Below, in pieces: positions 44,861 through 52,143 of a DNA stretch of 64,000 bases. This DNA comes from Croceicoccus naphthovorans. GTDB lineage: Bacteria > Pseudomonadota > Alphaproteobacteria > Sphingomonadales > Sphingomonadaceae. The translations under genes and the position numbers were made by a program. Under the pieces are notes generated by a model. The model saw nothing but the letters and a program-made list of their open reading frames with translations, searched no databases and was not told the origin of the DNA. Within the stretch, counting starts at the first letter, position 1. Each line of letters starts with the position of its first letter. The stretch spans positions 3,475,501 to 3,539,500 of the forward strand of contig NZ_CP011770.1 in NCBI RefSeq assembly GCF_001028705.1, read 5' to 3'.

Positions 44861-46174
44861 ATGGGCGGCACCGGTGTTGTCGATCGCTTCCTCGCGATCT
44901 TCTCGCAATATATCGACAGCGGCTTCGGGCTGCTTTCTGGCGAGGTCGCCTTCATCGCGACCACGCTGATCGTGATCGACGTAACGTTGGCGGCCCTGTT
45001 CTGGAGCTGGGGCGCGAACGACGACATCATCGCCCGGCTCGTCAAGAAGACGCTCTTCGTCGGCATCTTTGCCTACATCATCGGCAACTGGAGCGCGCTC
45101 GCCAATATCGTGTTCAACAGCTTTGCCGGGCTAGGCCTGAAGGCGAGCGGCTCGGGGCTCGGCGCAGCCGACCTGTTGCAGCCGGGAAGGGTGGCGCAGG
45201 TTGGCATCGATGCCGCTTGGCCGCTCCTCGAATCGATTGCCGATCTGATGGGCTATGTCGGCTTCTTCGAGAATTTTCTGCAGATCATCATTCTTCTGGT
45301 CGCCTGGGCGATCGTCATCATCGCCTTCTTCATTCTCTCCATCCAGCTGTTCGTCACCCTGATCGAGTTCAAACTGACGACCTTGGCGGGTTTCGTCCTC
45401 ATTCCCTTTGGCCTGTTCGGCAAGACCGCATTCCTCGCCGAACGCGTGCTCGGCAATGTGGTCTCGTCGGGAATCAAGGTGCTCGTTCTCGCCGTCATCA
45501 TCGGCATCGGTTCCACGCTCTTCGCCGAATTCACCGGCGCCATCCCCGGCGAGCCGACCATCGAGGATGCGCTGGCCATCGTGCTCGCCAGCCTCACACT
45601 GCTCGGTCTCGGCATTTTCGGCCCGGGGATCGCCAATGGCATTGTCGCGGGCGGTCCGCAGCTCGGTGCAGGCGCTGCCGCGGGCACCGCGCTTCTGGCA
45701 GGCGGCGCTGCGGTCGGCGGCGTTGCCGGTGCCAAGCTTGCGGGCGGCGCGGTCGCCAGTGCTGCCTCTTCCGTCGCGCGAGGCACCTCGCGCGCCGCAG
45801 GAGGTGCGACCATGGCCTATGCGACCGGTTCGGCGGGCAAGAGCGGCGGCGCCGCGGTTGCAGGCGGCATGGCGGGTGTTGGCCGCGCAGCAGGCGGTGC
45901 CGTCATGTCTCCGCTACGTAAAGCGGCAGACAGCGCCAGGAGCAATTTCCGCGACGGGGCGCGTGCGTCGGTCGGGAACATGGGTGGCCGCATCGTGCCC
46001 GCTCACGGTGCTTCGTCACCGGATCCGGAACAGACGAACGGCCCGCCGGCCTGGGCGCGGTCCATGAAGCACAGACAGAGCCTGGGGCATTCGGCCTCAC
46101 TTGCCGCGCACACCGTGCGCTCCGGTGATGGCCATGGTGCAGGCGCTTCCATCGACACCAAAGAGAAGGATTAG
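44861..46174 (+). CDS. trbL: TrbL (VirB6 family) membrane channel protein
   Basis: A 437-residue polytopic protein with about six helices in the first 270 residues (FILSIQLFVTLIEFKLTTLAGFVLIPFGLFGKTAF is the family core). A long Gly/Ala-rich C-terminal tail follows. It starts two bases after trbK. Forms the inner-membrane part of the mating channel. Confidence 0.92.
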   Translation: MGGTGVVDRFLAIFSQYIDSGFGLLSGEVAFIATTLIVIDVTLAALFWSWGANDDIIARLVKKTLFVGIFAYIIGNWSALANIVFNSFAGLGLKASGSGLGAADLLQPGRVAQVGIDAAWPLLESIADLMGYVGFFENFLQIIILLVAWAIVIIAFFILSIQLFVTLIEFKLTTLAGFVLIPFGLFGKTAFLAERVLGNVVSSGIKVLVLAVIIGIGSTLFAEFTGAIPGEPTIEDALAIVLASLTLLGLGIFGPGIANGIVAGGPQLGAGAAAGTALLAGGAAVGGVAGAKLAGGAVASAASSVARGTSRAAGGATMAYATGSAGKSGGAAVAGGMAGVGRAAGGAVMSPLRKAADSARSNFRDGARASVGNMGGRIVPAHGASSPDPEQTNGPPAWARSMKHRQSLGHSASLAAHTVRSGDGHGAGASIDTKEKD

Positions 46175-46180
46175 CCTCCA

Positions 46181-46861
46181 ATGTTCAAACGGCCTTCGAT
46201 CCGGTACGCAAAAACGCCTGAAGCTGAGACGCCCTACCAGCGCGCGGCGCAGGTCTGGGACGAGCGCATCGGTTCCGCGCGCGTCCAGGCAAAGAGCTGG
46301 CGCTACGCTTTTTTCGGCGCGCTCGGCCTGTCGGCAGCGCTGACCGGCGGGCTCGTGTGGCAGAATGCGCGCGGTGCCATCGTGCCCTGGGTGGTCGAAG
46401 TCGACAAGCTGGGCGAAGCGCGTAGCGTCGCGCCCGCCAATGCGGAGTTCGCACCGACAGATCCGCAGATCGCGTTTCACCTCGCGCGGTTTATCGAGCA
46501 AGTCCGCGCTATCCCCGACGATCCAATTGTGGTGCGCGAGAACTGGCTCAGAGCCTACCAGTTCGCCAGCGACAAGGGCGCCTTGGCGCTCAACGATTAT
46601 GCGCGGGCCAACGACCCGTTCGCGGCAATCGGCCGCGAACAGGTTGCGGTCGATGTCACCAGCGTGATCCGTGCCTCGCCGCGCAGCTTCCGCGTGGCCT
46701 GGGTCGAGCGGCGCTACCGTGACGGCGCGCTCGCCGAAACCACTCGCTGGACCGCCATTCTCGGCATTGCCGTCCAGCCTCCCAGAACGCCCGATGCGCT
46801 CACCAGCAATCCGCTCGGGATCTTCGTCACCTCGATCAACTGGTCAAAGGAGCTTGGCTGA
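46181..46861 (+). CDS. trbF: TrbF (VirB8 family)
   Basis: A 226-residue bitopic protein: SIRYAKTPEAETPYQRAAQVWDERIGSARVQA, a membrane helix near residue 45-65, and a periplasmic NTF2-like domain ending FVTSINWSKELG. Scaffold of the mating channel. The stop overlaps the trbG start. Confidence 0.92.
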   Translation: MFKRPSIRYAKTPEAETPYQRAAQVWDERIGSARVQAKSWRYAFFGALGLSAALTGGLVWQNARGAIVPWVVEVDKLGEARSVAPANAEFAPTDPQIAFHLARFIEQVRAIPDDPIVVRENWLRAYQFASDKGALALNDYARANDPFAAIGREQVAVDVTSVIRASPRSFRVAWVERRYRDGALAETTRWTAILGIAVQPPRTPDALTSNPLGIFVTSINWSKELG

Positions 46862-47850
46862 TGACCAACCTACTTGCATTCTCCAGTCCGGCGCTGCTCG
46901 CAGCCGGCGTTCTGCTTTTTGCCGGATCGCCGGCAGCAGCGACGCCTGCGCCGCAGGCCCAGGCCGCATCGCGGGCGATCACCGCCTTCGACCTCGCCGA
47001 TGCATCCCTGCTTGCTCAGGCCCTTGCAAATGCCACCACCCCCTCGCGGCAGGCCTCCCCCACTGCCGCGCGCCGCTCCCCCGCCTCTGACCCCGAGGGG
47101 CATGTGGGAGCGGCGAACGAGGCTGCCAGGATCGAACCGGACAATGCAGGATTCGACAATGCCATCCAGCGCTATGCCTATCGCGAAGGTGCATTGTTCC
47201 AGGTCTACGCCAAACCCGGGCAGGTGACCGACATCGCCTTGCAGGAGGGCGAAACACTGGTCGGCCCCGGGCCGGTTGCTGCAGGTGATACCGTGCGCTG
47301 GATGATCGGCGACACGCTGAGCGGCTCGGGAGCGACGCAGCGGGTTCATATCCTCATCAAACCGACGCGGCCCGATATCGCCACCAATCTGGTCATCAAT
47401 ACAGACCGCCGTACCTATCATATCGAACTGCGCGCCAATCCGGACATCTATATGGCCTCGGTCAGTTGGTCCTATCCGGCGGACGAACTGATCGCGCTGC
47501 GCCGCGAAGAAGAGCAAGCGGCGCGAGCCGCACCGGTCGCCGACGGCTTCACGCTTGAGGCGCTCAATTTCGATTACCGCATCTCGGGTGACAAGCCTGA
47601 CTGGCGCCCGCTACGGGTCTTCGACGACGGACAGCGGACCTTGGTCGAGTTTCCACCCGATATCGCCCGGGGCGAAATGCCGCCATTTTTCGTGGTTGGC
47701 GCCGGTGGCGCAGCCGAGCTGGTCAATTACCGGGTCTCCGGGCGCTATCTCATCGTCGACCGCCTCTTCCACAAGGCCGAACTGCGCCTCGGTGCCGGTC
47801 GCAGACAGGTCCGCGTGAAGATTGAAAACCGCAAGAGGGGGCGGTCGTGA
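46861..47850 (+). CDS. trbG: TrbG (VirB9 family)
   Basis: A 329-residue periplasmic protein with a signal peptide (about 1-28) and the VirB9 pattern RYAYREGALFQVYAKPGQVTDIALQEGE, YHIELRA and DWRPLRVFDDGQRTLVEFP. Part of the outer-membrane core complex. It overlaps trbI by four bases. Confidence 0.93.
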   Translation: MTNLLAFSSPALLAAGVLLFAGSPAAATPAPQAQAASRAITAFDLADASLLAQALANATTPSRQASPTAARRSPASDPEGHVGAANEAARIEPDNAGFDNAIQRYAYREGALFQVYAKPGQVTDIALQEGETLVGPGPVAAGDTVRWMIGDTLSGSGATQRVHILIKPTRPDIATNLVINTDRRTYHIELRANPDIYMASVSWSYPADELIALRREEEQAARAAPVADGFTLEALNFDYRISGDKPDWRPLRVFDDGQRTLVEFPPDIARGEMPPFFVVGAGGAAELVNYRVSGRYLIVDRLFHKAELRLGAGRRQVRVKIENRKRGRS

Positions 47851-49025
47851 AGGAGGAAGGCAAGACCGAGCCGCCACCCGATGCCGAAAGCATCGTTCAA
47901 TTGCGCGGGGAAGGACCGCGCGTGGTCAGGCTCTCGCGCAAGGCTATCGGCATTGCCAGCGCCGCGGGTCTGGCCGTGCTTGGCGGTATACTGCTCTACG
48001 CCCTGCAACCGGCTTCGCAGGACGGCGGCGAAGAGCTGGTCAACACCGAGGGGATTGCTGTGGCAGACGGACTTGCCACTGCCCCGGCGGACTATTCCCA
48101 GGTTCCGAGGTTAGGGCCACCGCTACCGGGCGATCTCGGTCAACCGATCCTCGAGGCGCAGGATCGCGGGGCTGTTGCCGCGCTTCAACCGGTCGGCGCC
48201 CCGTCTCCGACACCGTCACAGCGGGCGGCGCCGAGCCCTGAAGAGATTGAGCGCGAACGCCTAGAACAGGAAAGCGAGGCGGCGCGCGGCAGCAGCCTGT
48301 TTTTCGGCGGCGGGACACAAGCTGCCAGTCCCGGCCCGGCAGCTTCGGCTGCTGGGCCGCAACCCCCAGCACCAGTTCAGCCATCGGTCTCCACCGCGCG
48401 GCCGAGTTTTCTCGAACGGCCCGCCGACACGCGGACAGTGTCCATGCAGCGGCTTGAGGCGGTGCCATCGGGGACGCTGCTTTCGGCCGGGTCGATCATT
48501 CCGGCAGCGCTGATCACCGGTATCCGGTCGGACCAGCCCGGCCTCGTGACCGCGCAGGTGACCGAGAATGTCTATGACAGCCTGACCGGGCGGCACCTTC
48601 TGATCCCGCAAGGTGCGCGCCTCATCGGTGAGTACGAGTCCGATGTCGGGTTCGGCCAACGCCGGGTGCTGCTGGCCTGGACCAGGCTTATCCTGCCTGA
48701 TGGTCGCTCGATTGTGCTCGATCGTCAGCCAGTTGCCGATCCCTCGGGCTATGCTGGACTGGAGGACGGCGTCGATTACCATTGGGGCGGTGTCGTCAAA
48801 GCGGCGCTCGTTTCCACTTTGCTCGGAATTGGCGGCGAACTCGGCGCAGGCGGAGATGATGACCTGCTGCGCGCTGTTCGCCGCGGCAGCCAGGACAGCA
48901 TCAATCGCGCGGGCGAGCAGGTCGTTGCACGCGAGCTTGATATACGCCCGACGCTGACGATCCGTCCCGGCTTTCCCGTACGCGTTCTGGTGACGCGCGA
49001 TATTGTGCTGGAGGGTGGAGCATGA
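47847..49025 (+). CDS. trbI: TrbI (VirB10 family)
   Basis: A 392-residue protein: cytoplasmic start, one membrane helix (AIGIASAAGLAVLGGILLYAL), a Pro-rich periplasmic linker and a C-terminal barrel with LLSAGSIIPAALITGIRSDQPG, LLIPQGARLIGEY and IRPGFPVRVLVTRDIVL. It spans both membranes in the channel. GTG start, overlapping trbG; the stop overlaps the DUF2274 gene. Confidence 0.93.
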   Translation: MKEEGKTEPPPDAESIVQLRGEGPRVVRLSRKAIGIASAAGLAVLGGILLYALQPASQDGGEELVNTEGIAVADGLATAPADYSQVPRLGPPLPGDLGQPILEAQDRGAVAALQPVGAPSPTPSQRAAPSPEEIERERLEQESEAARGSSLFFGGGTQAASPGPAASAAGPQPPAPVQPSVSTARPSFLERPADTRTVSMQRLEAVPSGTLLSAGSIIPAALITGIRSDQPGLVTAQVTENVYDSLTGRHLLIPQGARLIGEYESDVGFGQRRVLLAWTRLILPDGRSIVLDRQPVADPSGYAGLEDGVDYHWGGVVKAALVSTLLGIGGELGAGGDDDLLRAVRRGSQDSINRAGEQVVARELDIRPTLTIRPGFPVRVLVTRDIVLEGGA

Positions 49026-49258
49026 CCCGGCTCAAGCTCTCCGACATTACCGATGGCAAGCCCGTCAAGCTGACGATAGAGATCCCTGCGCGGCTCCATC
49101 GCCGGCTGGTCGAATATGGGGTCGTGCTCAATGGCGGCGTTTCAGAGGGTGCACCCGAGCCCGCAGCTCTGATCCCACCAATGATCGAGCGCTTCGTCGC
49201 CAGTGACCGGGATTTCGCCAAGGCACGCAGAAGAACGCATGCATCATCAAGTCGATAA
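49022..49258 (+). CDS. DUF2274 family protein
   Basis: A 78-residue protein: MTRLKLSDITDGKPVKLTIEIPARLHRRLVEYGVVL, ribbon-helix-helix-like, with PPMIERFVASDRDFAKARR. It regularly ends trb operons in this type of element; its role is not known. It overlaps trbI by four bases. Confidence 0.87.
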   Translation: MTRLKLSDITDGKPVKLTIEIPARLHRRLVEYGVVLNGGVSEGAPEPAALIPPMIERFVASDRDFAKARRRTHASSSR

Positions 49259-49591
49259 GTTCTGAGACTGTCCGGACTTTTTCTGGTTTCTCTTAACCAG
49301 TATTAGAAAAGAAATGTGCCAATAGGTAGAATTGCTCTGTATTCCTGTACATGATCGGCTCTACTGTCGGATCGGGAATTCAGGTTCCTCGCGACCGGGT
49401 GGCGATGCTCATGTCCAGGCTCCTCGCTAAAACCATCGATGCACTTGCCAACGAGTGCTTCCATCACCCGGTCGCACCTCATTTGTCGGACTATCTGTTT
49501 ATAATTCCATTATAAGTTGGCCCCATCTGGCCATGCTCTTCATGCTCTGACCGCGACGATTGGAGTCGCGATCAAAGCAGAGGAGTGATCA
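49259..49591. other. Interval between the trb operon and the lasso precursor gene
   Basis: No recognised gene. It is more AT-rich than its neighbours and holds the inverted repeat GCGACCGGGTG / CACCCGGTCGC, a small open frame at 49351-49515 (listed separately), AT-rich TTTATAATTCCATTATAAG near 49499-49517 that could contain a promoter, and a hairpin CGCGAC N7 GTCGCG (49552-49570) just before the lasso ribosome site. Confidence 0.5.
49351..49515 (+). CDS. Possible 54-residue small protein
   Basis: Open frame beginning MIGSTVGSGIQVPRDRV and ending SDYLFIIPL. No good ribosome site is seen and no family is recognised. It encloses the inverted repeat at about 49390-49478, so the sequence may be kept for structure rather than coding. 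It does not look like a second lasso precursor. Confidence 0.2.
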   Translation: MIGSTVGSGIQVPRDRVAMLMSRLLAKTIDALANECFHHPVAPHLSDYLFIIPL

Positions 49592-49729
49592 ATGAAGGAA
49601 CTCGACACAATCCAGAGAGAGATCATCGATCTCGGCAGCGCATCCGAGGAGACCAAGGGCGACGCCCTGTTCGACATCGATGTGAGCGGCGGTCGTTTGT
49701 CCTATGCCACCGGCATGGCTGACGACTGA
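49592..49729 (+). CDS. Lasso peptide precursor
   Basis: A 45-residue peptide. The leader (1-22) begins MKELDTIQREIIDLGSASEE and ends with Thr-Lys, with the Thr at position -2 that lasso proteases require. The predicted core is residues 23-45: Gly1 through Asp8 (GDALFDID) would form an 8-residue macrolactam ring, and the tail is VSGGRLSYATGMADD. The processing genes (B, C) follow directly and an isopeptidase gene is nearby. AGAGGAG precedes the ATG. By my addition the mature peptide would have a monoisotopic mass near 2327.04 Da. Confidence 0.88.
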   Translation: MKELDTIQREIIDLGSASEETKGDALFDIDVSGGRLSYATGMADD

Positions 49730-49737
49730 ACCTCGCG

Positions 49738-49768
49738 AGGGGCGCGTGCCGGACCTGGCCGCGCCCCT
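49738..49768 (+). terminator. Hairpin between lasso precursor and B gene
   Basis: AGGGGCGCG (49738-49746) pairs perfectly with CGCGCCCCT (49760-49768), with extra inner pairs, followed by TCTCCTC rather than a T run. It probably acts as partial attenuator or mRNA stabiliser, giving more precursor than enzymes. Confidence 0.6.
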
Positions 49769-49786
49769 TCTCCTCGTACAAACTTC

Positions 49787-50401
49787 ATGGTCAATCCGGA
49801 TCCCGAGGCTCTCGCGTGGTGCAAGGTGAGCGAACGTTTCATCTTTCTGGACATCGCGCGGGACCGCTATTTTGCGTTGGCGGACGGAGTGCAGCACGTG
49901 TTTCTCGAAAGGCTCGGCATCGAAGCCACGGTGTCCTGGCATCAGCCGCCACCACTGCCGCGCCCTGCGGACTGGCTCGTCCCACAGCGTGTTTCCCATG
50001 ATATTGGTGAAGGACCTTTCCGGCTGGCCGATGTGGCCGCAGCTGTCTGGTCGCAGCGCCGGATCGAACATCGCCTTGCGCGGACATCATTCCAGACGGT
50101 CCTCGTTGAACTTCGCCACCTGACCGAGCAACGCACGCAGGGCCATTCCACCAAATCCCGGTCGGGTCCCACAGTACGTGCTTTCGAGCAAGCCCGCCTT
50201 CTGCGTTCGGCCGCAGACCGCTGTCTCCCGCGTTCGATCGCGTTGAAATTACGCCTCGCCAAGCTGAGACTGCGCACGCATCTTGTTATTGGCGTGAAGG
50301 ACCGGCCGTTCGGTGCCCACGCCTGGGTCCAGCATCGCGACATTGTGCTGAATGACAGCTTGGAAGAAGTTCGGCGCTACACGCCGATACTGATAATTTG
50401 A
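49787..50401 (+). CDS. Lasso peptide B protein (leader recognition plus protease)
   Basis: A 204-residue protein. The first 80 residues look like a PqqD-type leader-binding domain (FIFLDIARDRYFALADGVQHVFLERLG). The rest is the transglutaminase-like cysteine protease with Cys in SAADRCLPRSIAL, His in FGAHAWVQ and Asp in IVLNDSLEEV. It binds and removes the leader. Both parts are on one chain, as in most proteobacterial clusters. The stop overlaps the cyclase start (TTGA). Confidence 0.88.
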   Translation: MVNPDPEALAWCKVSERFIFLDIARDRYFALADGVQHVFLERLGIEATVSWHQPPPLPRPADWLVPQRVSHDIGEGPFRLADVAAAVWSQRRIEHRLARTSFQTVLVELRHLTEQRTQGHSTKSRSGPTVRAFEQARLLRSAADRCLPRSIALKLRLAKLRLRTHLVIGVKDRPFGAHAWVQHRDIVLNDSLEEVRRYTPILII

Positions 50402-52143
50402 AACAGGGCCGCTTCGTGCTTGCCGTCCCGCGTCGGCGTGGCGTCCCGCCGGTCGTTCGCAGAAGCGCAAGTCCTGACGATGTTTGCGGTGACAATGCTT
50501 CATTCTGGACCAGCGATGACACTCCCGAAGCCAGTCTGGGAACGCACGGGTACCTGATCGGGTGCGTCTTCTCTGCACAAACCGCCCGAACGGTCGACGC
50601 TGTCCCGCTACCTGAATCCGAGTCCGTCCAGGCCGCCGCCAAGCGGCTTGTTCGGAATTATTGGGGTGCCTACGTCGCGATCCTGCCTGATCCGGGGCGC
50701 CGCACTCTTGCGTTGCTGGTCGATCCCTCTGGCCTGTTTCCGGTCTACCGCGGAATGAGCCAGACGCATGTGGTGTTCTCTTCCGATGCCTGTCTGGTCG
50801 GAGAAGCTGTCGGAGATCGCCTCAAGGTCGACTGGGGCGCGCTCGCGTTGTTCCTTCGTTATCCGGAATTGCGGCAGAAGCAAGCGTGCCTCGCGGGCGT
50901 GGAGGAGCTCACCCCGGGTACGCTCATGGTGACCGCCGGCGATCAGGAATCCGAGCTGCCCGTCTGGCGCGCTGCCGATTATCTTCCGCGAGGAACCGAA
51001 CCTTCATTCAGCGATGCTGCCGCAGAACTGAGAGAGCTGGCAATCCGGACTTGCGCAGCATGGACAGACCGGTTCGGACCCGTGGCTGTCGCAACCTCTG
51101 GCGGGGTCGACTCTTCCTTTCTGTGCGCCGCGCTAGCCGCCGGGCACAGTGATTTTGGATGCATCACGCTGGCGACCTCTGACAGCAGCGGCGACGAAAG
51201 CGAGTATGCTCGGCTACTTGCCGAGCATCTGGGTGCGGATTTCACACGGCGGGTTTATGATACGACCTGTTACCGTCCCACCGCATGTGCCTCCGCGGGT
51301 CGTTCGCGGCCCGGTCGAAAGGGGTTTCTGACGGCGGTCGACGCCCTGCTCGCCGCGGGTTCTGCAGAGCTGGGAAAAGCCACCGTCCTAGATGGCAATG
51401 GCGGTGATAATCTCTTCTGTTTTCTCCATTCCGCAGCACCGATCGTAGACCGGCTGCGGAACGAGGGGCCAAGGGCGGCGCTTTTCGAAACTCTGCCAGA
51501 CATGTGCTGTGTCACAGGTTGCGATGTTCCGACCATGCTGCGCGCGACCGGCAAGCGTCTGATGGGAGGCCATTCGAAACAGAATTGGGCGCCAGACAGC
51601 CGATTGCTTGCCGATGCGGCCATCTTGGAGGACTCACCCGTACCGTTGACGCCGTGGCATCGCCTGTCGACCTGGCGCCACCCAGGCAAACACGATCACT
51701 TCGCGCTGATCATGCGCGCGCAGCATCATGTACACGGCTTCGGTCCCGGGCCAGCGCGCTTCTCTCCGCTGATGAGCCAGCCCCTGCTCGAATTCTGCCT
51801 CGGCGTCCCCACCTGGACCTGGGTGACAGGCGGTCAGAACCGTGCGCTCGCCCGCGCCGCCTTCGCGGACCTGCTTCCTCGCAGCGTTCTCGATCGCACG
51901 TCCAAGGCGGGACCCGACAGTTTCATTCGAAGTGCCTTCGACCGTCATCGCGCCGTGCTTCGTGATCTGCTTCTCGATGGCCAACTGGCGGAACAAGGTG
52001 TGATTGATCGCGCAGCTGTCGAGCAGGCTTTCACGCTCGAAACATCGCGGCGCGGATCGCTGGTTTACCGCCTGCTCGACCTCGTCGAGGCCGAGAACTG
52101 GTCGCGCTCATGGGAGCGAGCTGCGACCATCCGAGCATCGTAG
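50398..52143 (+). CDS. Lasso cyclase, asparagine-synthetase-like
   Basis: A 581-residue protein. The C-terminal synthetase domain has the ATP-binding PP-loop ATSGGVDSSFL and DGNGGDNLF; the N-terminal amidotransferase-like domain lacks the usual Cys at position 2, as expected for lasso C proteins. It adenylates the ring Asp side chain and closes the macrolactam. TTG start overlapping the B gene. The 3' end overlaps the convergent isopeptidase gene by 36 bases. Confidence 0.9.
   Translation: MKQGRFVLAVPRRRGVPPVVRRSASPDDVCGDNASFWTSDDTPEASLGTHGYLIGCVFSAQTARTVDAVPLPESESVQAAAKRLVRNYWGAYVAILPDPGRRTLALLVDPSGLFPVYRGMSQTHVVFSSDACLVGEAVGDRLKVDWGALALFLRYPELRQKQACLAGVEELTPGTLMVTAGDQESELPVWRAADYLPRGTEPSFSDAAAELRELAIRTCAAWTDRFGPVAVATSGGVDSSFLCAALAAGHSDFGCITLATSDSSGDESEYARLLAEHLGADFTRRVYDTTCYRPTACASAGRSRPGRKGFLTAVDALLAAGSAELGKATVLDGNGGDNLFCFLHSAAPIVDRLRNEGPRAALFETLPDMCCVTGCDVPTMLRATGKRLMGGHSKQNWAPDSRLLADAAILEDSPVPLTPWHRLSTWRHPGKHDHFALIMRAQHHVHGFGPGPARFSPLMSQPLLEFCLGVPTWTWVTGGQNRALARAAFADLLPRSVLDRTSKAGPDSFIRSAFDRHRAVLRDLLLDGQLAEQGVIDRAAVEQAFTLETSRRGSLVYRLLDLVEAENWSRSWERAATIRAS

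Noticed and set aside
43855..45066. 403-codon minus-strand frame opposite trbJ/trbK
   Set aside because: It lies antisense across three conserved trb genes; the trb reading frames are recognised, this one is not.
49351..49515. Second lasso precursor
   Set aside because: The small frame has no Thr at -2 before a Gly/Ala/Ser/Cys core start with Asp/Glu at 7-9, so it does not fit a lasso core.
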